A program made the translations under genes and the position numbers. 64,000 nucleotides of DNA, taken from Erythrobasidium yunnanense. Its lineage: Eukaryota; Basidiomycota; Cystobasidiomycetes; Erythrobasidiales; Erythrobasidiaceae. The stretch is from positions 372,001-436,000 of the forward strand of contig BCJC01000009.1 in NCBI GenBank assembly GCA_001600175.1. Reading direction: 5' to 3'. Positions 1 to 12,422 of the stretch are shown one piece after another (position 1 is the first letter of the stretch; the number at the start of each line of letters is the position of its first letter). The notes under the pieces are model-generated. The model ran no database searches and had not been told where the DNA came from. It was given only the letters and a program-made list of their open reading frames with translations.

Positions 1-3000
1 GCAGGTCGGTCGTGTTGATCAAGCTGAGACAGCAATGGGCGCCGACATTCGACGTAAAGACGCCAAAGACGGCAACGAGAGCAAAGCTGGAAAGAAGAAT
101 ACCGCCAAGGAAGACAAAGCCAAGATTGTCAACCGTGAACTCAAGAGCGTCTTCACTACCGGCACAATCGTGGATGGAGGTCTTCTGACAGATGATCTCA
201 GCAATCATTGTATTGCGATCAAGGAATTCATTCCGGATGCGTCCTCGAATCCTCGATTCGGCATCGTCATAGCGGACTGCTCCACAGCAGAATTCACGAT
301 CAGCGCTTTCGAGGTAAGCTGAAAAGCAACATTAGGCTGCCAATTCGAGGACTGAGCTCGAACCGCTATTTGCAGGATGACGCCTGTCGAACGCGACTAG
401 AGACAACGATTCGTCAACACAAGCCAAAAGAGCTCATCTGCGAGCGAGGCAATCTTTCAGTATCCACGCTCCGACTGCTGAGAGCATGTGTCGGACCTTC
501 CTGCTCGTGGAACAATATCAAGCCAGAGACCGAATTCCTAGCAGCTCCCGCAGCCATTAAAGGTCTTGAGGAGCTCTTCTACAAAGCAAGAGTCGGAGAG
601 GACGAGGTGATCACCGATGAGACGGATACTTCCATTTGTGTACCGCAAGAAATCAAGGACATGTATGGAAACGCAGAAGCTATGAGTGCTATGGGAGGAA
701 TGCTCTGGTAAGTTATAGCTATCCCAGCGAGAAACCGTTCGCTGATAACGCTTTGCAGGTACTTAAGAGGGGTAAGCCTACGCTTAGCCACTTTATTCGA
801 CTATCTTGACGCTCACCTTTCTCAGCTCAACCTCGACAAGGACCTCTTCACCGTCAAGAACTTCAGTGGGTCGAGCCTCGAGGCGGGCATCCGCCTTGCT
901 GACCTTCCTATCTAGATATCTTCGATCCCATCAAGGATGGCCAATCTCTCATTCTTGATGGACAAACATTGGCACATATCGAAGTCCTACAAAACTCAAG
1001 CGGTACAGACGAAGGTACTCTCTTCAAGCTTCTCTGTCGATGCCAGACACCCTTCGGCAAGTTCAATATCCAACAAAACAATTTGTCATAGTTCCATCCT
1101 AATAGCCAGATCCAGGAAAGCGTCTATTCAAGATCTGGCTTTGTCAACCTCTGCGTGAGGCTCGAGCCATCAACGACAGGTACGTCAGGCTCTTGGAGTT
1201 GTTGGTTGTATCTGATCTCCCGACTGCAGACTCGATGCCATTTCCGACTTTATGAGTGACAACATATTTGAGGATCTCTTTGATAAGGCCACTAAGTCTT
1301 TACCGGACTTGGAACGACTTCTAAGCCGTATTCATGCTCAGAGCATAAAGCCTAAGGATTTGTGAGTACAAGGGGTACATCCTACGAGAGGGACAAGCTA
1401 AGAGCGTTCTCTACATTGTAGTATCAAGGTTTTGGACTCTTTCGAGAAAGTCGCCCGACTGTTCGAGCAACTGGGTGAAATGGTCGAAGACTACAAATCG
1501 CCAACTATTCCGGCAATCCTGCGTACCGCTCCCGAGATGGAACAGATCATCCGTGGCATCCGAAAGCTTTTCATCGTTAATGCAGAAGGCGAGATGGCTC
1601 CTGGTGAAGCGGTACAAGATGGTTTCCATGTCAGTCACCTCTGCAGCCAATGTCAAGGCTGTTTCAGCTGATAATCAGGGCATGCAGAAACTCGCTGAGG
1701 ATGTGGAGATCGTCGAGCGTAAGTTAAACAAGGAGTTGAAGAGGTATAAGGAAGAGCTAGATGCCCCGTAGGTCCTGACTTGGTTTGCAACAGGTGGTCC
1801 TGTCACTGACTGACTTAATTATCCATCAGGAGCGACAAAATCAAGTTCAAAGACGTCGGCATTAAGGAAATTTATCAGATAGAAGTGCCTGCAGATACTG
1901 AGGTTCCCGATGACTGGGTCAAGGTAAGTCGGCATCACTGTAGCCTGCTATTGATACTTACTGACCGATATCCGAACAGATGTCTGGCACGAAAGCCCTG
2001 TCACGCTACTACTCACCAGAAGTGTCCAAGTTGATACCCAAGCTGAAAGAAGCCAGGGAACGTCGAGACATGGCTTCGAAGGAATACGGATTGACAGTGA
2101 GTAGGCTGTCGTGCTTCTATGCCTTCCGAGGCTAAGCAGATTCTGTATAGATATTCGCCGAATTCGACAAAGACTACAATACGTGGATGAAGGCCGTCAA
2201 GATCGTAGCTGAGATCGACTGTCTTCTCAGTCTAGCGAAAGCATCAAAGGCTATGGGCGAACCAGCTGTCAGACCTGAAATCATCGAGTCCGATCGAGCC
2301 TTCGTCGATTTCAAGGAGTTAAGGCATCCTTGTATCTTCAAGTAGGTTCTGTCTCTTTCTGCTATCTACCATAAGACGGAGACTGACAGTGATGTAGTCA
2401 AAATGGCGACTTCATCCCGAACAATGTCCAGCTGGGCGACTCGAAAGCTAAGATGGCGCTTTTGACCGGACCGAATGTGAGAGATCTTCCATCTTAACTT
2501 AGCTAAATCTGACGACAATGCATCACAGATGGCAGGAAAGTCTACGCTACTCCGTATGACTTGCGTAGGAATCATCATGGCTCAGCTGGGCTGCTACGTG
2601 CCGGCACAATCTGCTCGGATCTCGCCCTGCGATAGGATCATCTCAAGAATGGGAGCCAACGACAACATGCTCGCTGGGCAGTCAACCTTCCGTGTCGAAA
2701 TGGAAGATTGCCGCAAGGTGTTGGTCGAGGCTACGCCCAAATCCCTGGTAATCTTAGATGAGCTAGGTCGAGGGTAAGCAGCACGAATTCAAGAGTGGGA
2801 CTAATCGCTGACAGTCGTCTTCGTCGTCAGGACTTCCACATTCGACGGACTCAGCATTGCATATGCTGTCCTACACCAACTCGCTGGCCATCTCGGATGC
2901 ATTGGCTTCTTCGCTACGCACTTCACTTCTTTGGTTGAGGACTTCGCCAGACATCCTCAAGTAGCGCTTAAGCACATGAAAACTCAGGTTGACGACGAGA

Positions 3001-3466
3001 CAAGGGAAGTCACCTTCCTTTACCGACTTACTGATGGGTGAGTCCTTGTGCACACATTTGCTTGAGTACGCTTAAGTTTGGTTCATGTCATTTCAGCTCG
3101 TCTCCGAAATCTTATGGACCACATGTAGCGTCTATGGCCGGCGTTCCTCGAGACATAGTAGAGAGAGCTATCTCTGTTTCACAGAAATTCGAAGAACGTA
3201 CCGTCACTTACGAAGCAAGCCGAAAGAAGGATCAGGCACTGCCTCTAGATCTCCAAGCAGATGCTGCTTTCCGTACGTACTCTACGGCCATAAGCGGTCA
3301 TAGATCAAGCTAATTTATTGTGGCAGTCGTCAAGCTAGCTGGACGCGATGTAGCTTACAATCCTCTCCTTACCGAGATCGTCTCCATCATTCGCAAAAAG
3401 GTCGATACTGCCAAGAAGTCTCTTCCTGCTCCTGTTATCGATCCCCAAGCGATGGACGAGGATTAA
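1..3466 (+). CDS. MSH6: DNA mismatch repair ATPase MSH6 (5' end outside window)
   Basis: MutS homologue of the MSH6 type, which pairs with MSH2 to recognise base mismatches and small loops in the nucleus. The window opens inside the connector domain ([12 protein letters not shown]), so the mismatch-recognition domain lies to the left. The lever and clamp regions follow across many short introns. The ATPase carries a Walker A MAGKSTLL near 2530, split from its GPN by an intron. The signature STFRVEMED is near 2690, Walker [10 protein letters not shown] near 2750 with TSTFDG in the next exon, and [15 protein letters not shown] near 2920. The C-terminal [13 protein letters not shown] motif is typical of MSH6. 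The frame ends at TAA 3464-3466. At least nine introns interrupt it. The family call is secure; individual splice sites are not. Confidence 0.93.
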
Positions 3467-3658
3467 AGGGAAACTCCAGACCTTTCCCAGGCAATAAACT
3501 CGTCATGACTGAACCTCTCTGTTATTTTCGGGACGCAGTCAGTATGTTGTTGACCACACTTCGTCTTTCGCCGTCAATGTTGTCGCTTTCGTGAAAGTAG
3601 CGTTGCAGTAATAAGATCTCAATGTAGCAACAACATTTCGTAACGCAAATCTACCGGG

Positions 3659-4951
3659 TCAGGACGTCAAGCTAAGACGAGCCCGCAGAACGATAGGAAC
3701 ATGATCAGATAAGGCGACCTCATCGCCGAGTATTTCGCAGGACTCCATAGCTTGTGAGATGCGTTTCGAAACCTGCATGGGTGAGTCAGCACAAGCAGAA
3801 CAACCATTGCCAGGTCCTGTCGCACGACGAAATGGTCCAGGCGGTATCCGGAATGGAAGTTTGGCTTGCCATCGTTTCCGACGTGCCTGTCAACCATCGT
3901 CAGTATCGTACAATGGCTTCGTAGATGTAAACCTACGTAAAGACCTTCTTATCGGTAGGATGTAGCTCGCGCCAGACATCGATCAAAGCGTTTTCGCTAC
4001 CTGGCCTGAGTAAAGCCGCCCAGCCTTCTCTTTCGTGAGGGAGTATGCAGCCTGGTACTTGCTTCTGCTTGTGTTTCCCGCTCGCGACATGTACATCTGC
4101 CAAATAATTAGCCGGGAGGTGATCCAAGCAGCAGCCTGACCCACCATCGTCAATCGGCGCGACGTTCAGGTCACCAACCACTACCACTGGCTTGATCTTG
4201 TCCAGATCATGCACGTACGTCCGCAAAGCTCCATCGTATCGCTTTCTAGCTGCAATTGCATCCGACTTATTGCTATTGCCTGAGTTCGGGACATAGACGG
4301 CTACCAGGTAGAAGGCAGCATACTCAAACATCACAAAGCGTCCCTTTGTCGCCGAGACGTCGCCAGGGAATGTTGGCAGCCCAGACTTGACGGTGCTGAT
4401 GGGAGGATGCTTTGAATAAACGCCCACACCGGCCATGCCAGTGCTGCCTGGGTTCACGCCGACGTGGTAGTGCTACTTGTGAATATGTGAGAGGCTGTCC
4501 CACTTCCTGATTGAAAGGTAGACAGACTGGAGAACGCGCCCGAAAAGCTTGGTAGCCGGCCATACCATCTTCTTTCTTTTTGAGCGGGACATGAGGATCG
4601 TAGCGCGTCTCGGTGAATACTACGATATCTGGATCTGGTGCTTGCAATCAGCCATCGTGAGCGTACAGCGAAAGTACCAGGACGCGGACCTTGCTCTTGT
4701 AGCAAAGCACTGAGCCGCTTCTCTCGACGCGCAAACGCTTTCAAGACTCCGTTGACATTCATATTGAAGATCTTGATGGTTGTGCCAGCTGTTTCGACAA
4801 CATCGGATGAAGTGGTCTTGTTTTCGTCATGAGGTACAGTCACGCGTTGTTTCTTGTCTGCTGGGGCAGCATGGCGCTCTTCCGCTTCACTGGTATCTTC
4901 ATCGCTCGACGTGGAGGCTTCCGAGCGCTTTCGGGTTCGGGCAGACGGCAT
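3659..4951 (-). CDS. AP endonuclease / exonuclease III family (APE1-like)
   Basis: Base-excision-repair endonuclease that cuts DNA 5' of abasic sites. A charged Ser/Lys/Arg N-terminus of about 45 residues, probably nuclear targeting, precedes the catalytic domain. Family motifs run in order: KIFNMNVNG (usual IxSWNVNG), PDIVVFTETRYD, MAGVGVYSK, VVVVGDLNVA, GYRLDHFVV and LSDHVPIVL. These contain the expected metal-binding Asn/Glu and the catalytic Asp-Asn and Asp-His pairs. The last exon is reached through an unusually short intron of 32 bases at 3773-3804; removing it joins the frame exactly to VSKRISQAMESCEILGDEVALSDH. Other introns lie near 4650-4700 and 4460-4520. It is convergent with MSH6, 192 bases away. 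The start at 4951 is the first ATG and the stop is TGA at 3659-3661. Confidence 0.9.
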
Positions 4952-5149
4952 GAGGCAAAGGACGATTTGGACGCAGCTGGTTGTCTATGATGCATCGCCA
5001 ATGCATTCTATACAGCCCTTCATTTTTCTCTAGCAGGCTCTAACATGTATAAAATGTTTTCAGTCGATCTCCGTGACAAGCAGCCCAAGGACAGCACTAT
5101 TCGCATTTGCGAGCGGCTCTCGCATTACCCAATCTATGCGTATGATGTA

Positions 5150-6046
5150 TTATTTGCCAGGGCCATAGTTCGCTCCACCAGCCTAGGAAAACGTCAGAAG
5201 CGTAGGCAGCCGCTTGAAAGACGAGCCTTACTGCGCGAAGCCGGGAAACGATGGCATCCTCTGCCAACTGTGAAGCGGAATCTATAGGGACCTGCGCAGG
5301 AAGCTGTTTCAGGACAGAGTGTGCTGTAACTTGCAGCTTGAGCAAGCATAAATACCTCAATCGAGTATGCGCTACAACCAGAAGGCTTAGCTGGCCTGAT
5401 ACTTTGACTGTGATGAAGCTTACTTACCGTAGAACTTTGATAACATCTCCCTTCTGAACGCTGACCTTGGCGCGTCTCATGACCTTGACTTGCGGACCAC
5501 TGGGACCGAATATCAGTTCACTGGTGGAGAGGCCGAGCGAAGACGACGAACATATATATGACTAGAATGAACTGTGGTGGGAAGCATTAGAGTGTGGAAA
5601 GAGGGTAGGGACTGGATAGGGGCACCTTCTGCCTCTGAGATTCGGCGTCATTGGCATAGTCCTGTTTCCCGGATTTGCTTCAGCTACATGGCCATCCATC
5701 AGTAGACAGGACGCGTACCACACGGGCATAGCCGAACATGACTTGATCTTCCTTTAGCAGCGGAGGTAGGTGCTCGAAAGCGTTGCCTTCGCCTTTCGCG
5801 GCTATCTCGAGGGTATCTTTCTTGCCTTCTGCATATTGTAGGAGAAGCCTAGAGAGAGTGCGAGTATTGAATATTAGGCTGCCTTGCTCGAAGGGCGTCC
5901 TGAGCTCCGTTTGTATTCACCAGGTGTTGGCATGCTTATCGTTTCGGACTTCTTCGTAGGCTGAATGCAGGCGTAAGCATACAGCTACATCAACGTCTGT
6001 ATCTTGACTTGCCCGTCGCAATCTCAGGATCCGATACATCAGCCAT
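5150..6046 (-). CDS. Coactosin-like ADF-homology actin-binding protein
   Basis: Single ADF-H domain protein of coactosin type, expected to bind F-actin and oppose capping. Spliced exons read MADVSDPEIA, then AYEEVRNDKHANTW, LLLQYAEGKKDTLEIAAKGEG, FGYARV, QKFILVIYIGP, VKVMRRAKVSVQKGD, AEDAIVSRLRA and finally AGGANYGPGK-stop. That is the coactosin order and ending, at about 150 residues. The first intron (5961-6012) uses a GC-AG pair: exon 1 ends ...ACGG and the intron starts GCAAGT. The second intron is 5849-5920. The join between VIKVLR and the VTAHS segment (near 5330-5430) is the least certain. ATG is at 6044-6046 and TAA at 5150-5152. It is divergent from the RRG9-like gene with only 61 bases between the two start codons. 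Confidence 0.85.
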
Positions 6047-6107
6047 TTTGCGCGAAGTGATGAGGCCAAGCTTGGTTCTGCTTGAAACACTCTGAACGAC
6101 ATATCTG

Positions 6108-6873
6108 ATGCTGGCAAGAACAGCGCAAAAGACCTCAGTTCATGCTCTGGCTTCCACCTCTACCGCTTGCTATGCCTGCCTAGTTGCTGCCAGCCGAATG
6201 CAGGGCTGTGCAAGGATTTCCACCACGACTATGCGAAAGCGCAATGCTGCTCGAGCTAGAGCTGCATCTGATGAAGCATACGATGAACCCTACGACCGAT
6301 ATGGCCTTCTCTTCGACGAGCAAGGCAAAAGCAAGCGATCTGCACATTCTATAGCCGACACCTCTAGGTAAGCTAATCTGCGCTCGTACAGCCTAGAGAG
6401 GGTAGCAGAGTAGAGCCTTCCTCTTCAGAAGCACTGTGGTCCCCTCTCCTCCTCCTGCCTGGGCTCTGCATAAAGCTGCTATGAAGGAGAGATTCCCCGA
6501 AGGATGGAACCCACCTCGCAAAGTTGGACGATCAGACATGGACCTCATGAGGCGCTTGCACAACATTGATGGAGTGACATGGAGTACGCCCAACCTGGCT
6601 GAGCGCTTCAGGATTTCACCAGAAGCAGTTAGGCGTATCTTGCGATCCAAGTTCCAGACCGACGAAGAGAAGGAAGAGCTTCGTGCGGCAGAGATGTTGG
6701 AGAAAGAGCTGGCAGAATACGATGCGAGAGAAGCGCAGGCGGAGCAGGCTGTACCTATGCCAGATCACAAGGCAATGCCGCAGAAGGAAGCGCCTAGAAG
6801 CGCAACTCCGCTCAGGGCAGGCTTTAAGGTTGAACGAAGCAGCAAGAGCTATAAGTGGTTCGTAAGGGAGTGA
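6108..6873 (+). CDS. RRG9/neugrin-family mitochondrial protein
   Basis: Matches the Rrg9/neugrin family, required for mitochondrial genome maintenance and respiration in yeast and for mitochondrial 16S rRNA in animals. The first exon encodes a Ser/Thr/Arg-rich, acid-poor N-terminus (MLARTAQKTSVHALAS) that looks like a matrix-targeting presequence. One 61-base intron (6368-6428) joins phase 2 to STVVPSPPPAWALHK. The conserved block follows: AMKERFPEGWNPPRKVGR, RLHNIDGVTWSTPNLAERF and ISPEAVRRILRSKF, a helix-turn-helix-like pattern. A charged helical tail ends at TGA 6871-6873. Spliced length is 234 residues, normal for the family. It shares a 61-base intergenic region with the divergent coactosin gene. 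Family call is strong; exact function is inferred. Confidence 0.85.
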
Positions 6874-7390
6874 CGGGTTGAGGAGACCTACCCAGAATTC
6901 CGCTGGAACACCCTCCGCCCAACCCACGCAATCTGCCATGCAATGGACTGCTCGACGAGCTCAGGCAACAACACCACTTTGAGCATGATACCAGTGCTTG
7001 GAAAGGCCAAGCGCGATATCGACTGTCAGATTTCCTGTCCCAAGCGATGAGAAATATTAGATGCCCATGCTGTCAGCTGTACCTCAGATCTCGAGTGCAC
7101 GAACGATACAGCACGAGCATCAAGGCAGAGATGAGTCCGAAAGGATCATAAGTCCCGGTGGAGGGTCTGCACGTCAGCTTGAATACCACGAGTTGGATCG
7201 ATGTAGTATCGTCGCCTTTGGCTCCTGGATGCATTGGCCTACATAGCTATACAACAAATAAAGCTCTTGGTGCTATCGCATACGATGCATGCCTTTGCTA
7301 CCACTGCGTCATATTACTTGTGCCTTTGCTCCCAACGACCTACTCTTGCTCTTTGCTTTGCTGGCACCCGCTGTCCCTTTTTGGCAGCGA
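6874..7390. other. Intergenic region between RRG9-like gene and FMT1
   Basis: No supported gene. Short open frames here lack family resemblance and consistent splicing. It should hold the RRG9-like 3' end and the FMT1 promoter. The FMT1 frame stays open upstream to an ATG at 7289, so part may be transcribed leader or an alternative N-terminus. Confidence 0.5.
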
Positions 7391-8848
7391 ATGCTCGCCT
7401 GCGCAAGACGATGTGTCTCATCTAGTGGCCTGACGCTATTCCCACCAGAAATTTGGAGATACGCAGCATGCACAAAAGTCGGCTTCAACAGAAGCTTCAA
7501 TCTCAGCTCCCGCAGACATCTGTCAACAAGCACTACGAGGCATAATGCTCCATATAACATCCTGTTCGCTGGCTCGGACAGGTTCTCGTGCATAATTCTG
7601 GAAGCGCTGGCTCGCGAAGGAAGAGGTGCTTTTGCCAAGATCTCTTTTGCAAGGCGCTCACTGATATTGATCTTAAGCTTGCTATGATCAACTACACGTC
7701 CTCGTTGGGCCTGACAAGCGCGTTTCGAGAGGGCATAAGGCAACGTATCGACGTGAGCTTCCAGCTATGGGTAAACGAGTGACTCCGCGGCTTATTCCAC
7801 ACTCACAGCAATGCTTAGATCACTAGCGGAAGAGCTTGAGCTTCCTATACATGTTGTACCGAATTCGGGCATCAAGGACTGGACAGTACGTGCCTTAAGT
7901 ACGAGTCCCTCACGCATACTGACTGTTTGTCCAGCCTCGGATACCATTCTCTGATCGTCACTCGTCAAATCTTCTTATCACTGCTTCCTTCGGCTACTTC
8001 GTCCCTCCCGCTATCCTCGATCTTTTCGGGCAAGTCAATTCTCTGAACGTCCATCCTTCCCTGCTTCCATTGTACAAAGGCGCAGCACCTATACAGTGGA
8101 CCATAGCGAATGGCGATGTCGAGACAGGCGTTACATTGCAGACGCTCAGTCCTGAGCGTTTTGATGATGGCTTGATCTTGGCTCGAGAACGAATGGTAAT
8201 TCTTTCCTGAATGCCGCACGCTCAATCAATACTGAAGTCATCACCTGCAGCACATTTCGAACTCTGACAGTACGGCGTATAGCGATCTAGAGGGAGAACT
8301 GGCGGCTATGGGTGCCCGATTACTGGTCAACTCGCTTCGACAGCTACCACAACTACAGGTACGATGCCGATGCATACACAACCAGGAAGAGTCAAGCTGA
8401 CCCAGATCAGGAGGGTGCAAAGCCCCAGGCTCAGTCAGGGAGTAAGCCCGCCAGAGCTCCTAAGATTAAGAAAGAACACTCGCGCATAGACTGGTCGGCA
8501 TACACCGCCAAGCAACTCCATGCACGGCATAGGGCATTCGGTCATCAGGTACGGATATTCAGCTAGCCGGGCGCTTTGCTGAAACTGAAGTATTCGCGAC
8601 AGCATCCCTTATGGACTGTCTATAACGGCAAAAGAGTTCAGCTGCTGGACGTCGACTTGCCCGAGGATGCTATAGTCGCACCAGGGCTAGCGAAACTCGA
8701 TGGAACTCGAGAAGCACTGCTCATAGGCTGTCAAGGCGGAGGCGCCCTACGTGTTCGGCACCTTAAAACAGAAGGCCGCAAGGCTTTGCCAGCTTTACAG
8801 TGGTGGAACGGTGCAGCAAGGAACAACGACAGCTTACAGCTTGGCTAG
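7391..8848 (+). CDS. FMT1: Mitochondrial methionyl-tRNA formyltransferase
   Basis: Formylates initiator Met-tRNA with 10-formyl-THF for mitochondrial translation. Exon 1 carries an Arg/Ser-rich presequence ending RRHLSTSTTRHNAP, then NILFAGSDRFS, the family start of the catalytic domain. Later exons give CYDQLHVLVGPDKRV, LAEELELPIHVVPNSG, then LLITASFGYFVPPAIL and LNVHPSLLPLYKGAAPIQWTI. The last contains the catalytic-site NxHPSLLP...GAAP signature. The C-terminal tRNA-binding domain includes IDWSAYTAKQLHARHRAFGHQ and KRVQLLDVDLPE. Several introns are under 55 bases. I take ATG 7391 as start because it gives a compact presequence; ATG 7289 is in frame and possible. TAG is at 8846-8848, only 20 bases from the stop of the convergent coronin gene. 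Confidence 0.9.
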
Positions 8849-8868
8849 CCTGCCGCCAGAGCACAAGA

Positions 8869-11800
8869 CTACCAATCATCATCCTCGGGCGGTGCATTCC
8901 GCCTTCGGAGACGTTCATCATCCTCGTCACTGTCCACTTCAGCTTGCTTCTGCTGGAAGAGATTATCGAAATACTGCTTCTGGCGCTCCTCTTCCGTGAG
9001 CTGAGCCGCGAAGATCTGCGTTTTGGCTTTCGGTGCGGCAACCGGTGCTTCCGACACTACGACGGCAGTCGACGAAGATCAGCTCCACATCAGCAAGAGC
9101 AAAGCATGACGTACGTAGTGGCATGCCTTCTGGCCGGAGGTCCACCAGCTCTGGCTCAGCGTCCTGGCCGTTCTCCCATTGCTTCGCACTCAAGCTAGAT
9201 GGTGCCAGCTTGTTCAGTGTAGGCGGAAAGATGTCATCTTGGAAGAAGTCGACTTTTGCGCGAGGGATGGCGAAGCTGACAAGCTGTATACAGCTTGGAG
9301 TTAGTCTGTACGCTTGTGCTATTTCCACCTTCTTCGCATCGACAGTTTGTTTCGGAAGGAAAGCGAATGCCGACTGCAGCAATCCATGCTCGAATTGAGG
9401 TAGCTTCGTCAACTGTTTGCCTTTCAGCCCTTCTGGCTGCACTTCGTAGGCATGGCATGTACGCTCTCCTTTAGAGTATGCAAAGAGAATGTTCGTATCC
9501 TGATCGTAATGAGGGAATAGTGGAGAAGGGGATATATCGAGCGTTGCGCGTGCCAGAACCTCCGTCCTATCATCCAAGATTCGATGTAAAGCGATCTCAC
9601 GGAAAGCTGTACGCGAGAAGCCGCAGGTAATGAGATGCCGCTCGTCTGCCCAAACCACCTTGCTCGGTCGGACAGAATCGTGTGCATTTCCGACAAGGAT
9701 AACGCTTGGGTTAGAGGTAGAGGCTGTAGATACTTTTCGAGGATCCAGTATACGGAGCTTGCGATCCTTACAGCTGAAAGCTATTCGACTCCCTACGCTG
9801 TCCCAAGAAGCAGAGAAGATCTGCCGAAAAGGCCATAAGCGATCAAGCGCCGACGAGGCAGCTTTCTCGGACAGAACGACTTACACCTTGACCAGGTACT
9901 GTAACTTTGCACAATGCTGATGTCGACGAGGTGTCCCAGACTGTAGCTACAGCCTCGCCGCGGTCTTCCGAGCACACTAGAAGGAGATTTTTCACGGTGG
10001 GATGGCATTCCAGCAGAATAAGCTTGTCGGACGAGTCTATTTAGCCCAGGTCAGTTGATACCATCGCCGCACTAATAAATACTACTTACCGCTCAAGACA
10101 GCCTCGGGCTCCCCAAAATCGCCGTCCAGTGTATCCGGAACGGTAAACATGCGAATCTTGGCGTCTGAGCATGCTATGTATACGCTTCTCGGCTCGAAAG
10201 GATCCAACGCAAAGTCGACTATATCGCTCCCGCAAGCTAATGTGGGCGGATGAGTAGGTAGACGGCCTTTTTCGGAGAGGGCATGAACAGCTAGTCTACC
10301 GCCTGGACCGGACAGAGGGTAGAATAGATACCGAATGTTGGACTTAAGGAGCTGCACTGCAGCACCCATCGTAGTCGCCACACCATGGACATCGTCGTAT
10401 TCGGGCTTCAGGGCTGTCTTACCAGCCAAGAAAGTACGTGACCAGTGCGTTGGAGAGGTAGCCTTTGGCACATTCGCCTTTTGTGTGGTCTTCCTCGGCT
10501 CGTCATTTGTTGCCGTGAGTTTAGATACCGAAGCAGGCTGAGAGTCCAGAGAAGTAGGTGATGGTGCCGTATCTGGCTCCGCCTTCTTCTCCGACAGTGG
10601 TACAAGGGTCTCTCGGACCGATGCAGAGGGCCGAGAGGCCTGTGACTGGGTACTGAGCTGCAGATTGGCTAGCTTGTCAACTGGCGGCTCGGATTTCGTT
10701 GCAATCTGCTGGGCAGAAGGAGGCGAAGGCGCCGTTTGCTGAACAGAAGGGGGCGAATCCTTCTGAGTTGCGTCCGATCTTGGTGTCTGGATCCGAGACG
10801 CCGGAATATACTGTGATTTGTGTTCATCAGGCTGTTTTGCCACAGCTGGTACAGCTGTCTTCTGAGTGCGGCCTGTGTCGCTAATGCCCCAAGCATTGCC
10901 AGGCTGAGGTGTAGCCATATCTGGAATTGCATCACTACCATTCAGCCAGCTGCTGCCATCTTGAGCGGCGGTCTGGTAGACTGGTTGAGGAGGGTACAGA
11001 TCATGGTGGAAATCCAGGTAAGACCGTCGAGGAATCTGAAATGTTGTCGGTATGACCGAGGCGTTGGACATGAGGACCATCTTGCCGATTTCAGCTTGCA
11101 TGATATCGAGCGTGGTCGATGTGCTCGGCAGCAAGGCAGCTCCTATCGAGGCTGCAGGCAGAGCGGCACTACCTGAAAGGCGGACTCAGCTACATCAGAT
11201 GGATGATATTTCGAGGGCTTACCTGAGGTCAAGCTTGTATTGCTTGTCACTTCTATCCATCGTAAAGTCATATCCGACTGGAACACTTTTAGTCAAGAGA
11301 TGCCATCACGAGATGAACGGCACCCACCCGTCCAGCCAGATACACTATTTTCCGAGTATGATCAACAAGCGGCATCAATACACCTGTATTCGTGTCGATC
11401 CGTGTGGTTGTAAGCGGCTTGACGAAGTTACGTGGATCCCACAGGCAGCATTCTCGGTCTCGAGTCTGCCAAGACGATCAGATGCAACTCTTTGCCGGAA
11501 GGTATAAGGAAACTACCTTCGAGAAGCCTGTTGTAAGTACTAGCTCGCCCACCGAAGTAATTCGACTGGCTTTGTTGAACCCTTGATGGCCAGGTGCGCT
11601 CTGCAATACGTCGTCAGCGATGTCTGAAGAATTCGGTGAGAGACTCACTGTGTGTGGCTTTTCAGCACTTTGCCTCAAATCCCATAAGTTGACCGTATTG
11701 TCTTTTGCAGCCGTTTGAACGAGAGGCCCATCATGACTCCAGGTCGCGCTCCAGTGGCCTTTCTCGCTACCTTTGCTCTGTAATGCAGGTTGATCCTGTC

Positions 11801-12422
11801 CACCTGCGATATCCCATATTTGTATTGCTGAGCCTTGTAGGCTTAAAAGTAAGGAGGATGAAGTCGGATGGAATTGCACCACTTCGATGGCTTTCTGGGT
11901 GCCAAGATCCAAAGATGACTTCTGTGACACCGAGAAGCTACTCACGTCGTCTGCTGAAGACGCGTCCGGCAGACCAGCTATCGATATCCGCCCATCCTCT
12001 GACGCTGCGGCAAGTAAGGGTTCTATCGAGCTTGTATCGAAATCTGTGATGTTTCGACTGCTGGCGGACCATGTCGCAGCTTTCTGTCCGTACTTTCCAG
12101 GCTTGTCGTGCGGCAGGAACAAAAGAGAGCCTGTGACGATATTCAGCGCTGTCGATGCTCGACGTCTCTGGGTGCAAGCATACCAGCGCTCGATCCTCGA
12201 ACTATTGCAAACGTGTCTGTAGCCTTTGCTGCATTGCTGGATTCAAGCGGACTCGTGGTAGATAGGGGCAGTTCGCTGATCCATGCTTCTTTCTTTTGAC
12301 AACAGGACCGACAGAGTTGAGGAAGTCAGCTCCTTCTGATGATCTACTAATCAGCTGGCTACCTTTGCGACATTGGCTTGTACGTTCTTGAACGGCGAGA
12401 CAGCGAAGCGACCGGGAGCCAT
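8869..12422 (-). CDS. Coronin-7-like tandem WD40 protein
   Basis: Long coronin (coronin-7/POD-1 class) with two beta-propellers, expected at the actin cytoskeleton or Golgi-endosome traffic. ATG 12420-12422 begins MAPGRFAVSPFKNVQANVAK, the DUF1899 coronin signature. Propeller 1 runs to about 11000 and includes WSHDGPLVQTAAKDNTVNLWD. A Ser/Pro/Gln-rich linker of roughly 170 residues lies near 10450-10990. A second DUF1899-like block (WSRTFLAGKTALKPEYDDV) and DPFEPRSVYIACSDAKIRMF then open propeller 2, with WADERHLITCGFSRTAFREI near 9640. The extreme C-terminus is acidic and ends EDDDW, like the acidic Arp2/3-binding tail of WASP proteins. Spliced length is roughly 1,050 residues. Repeat architecture is clear; exact exon ends are approximate. 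Confidence 0.88.
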
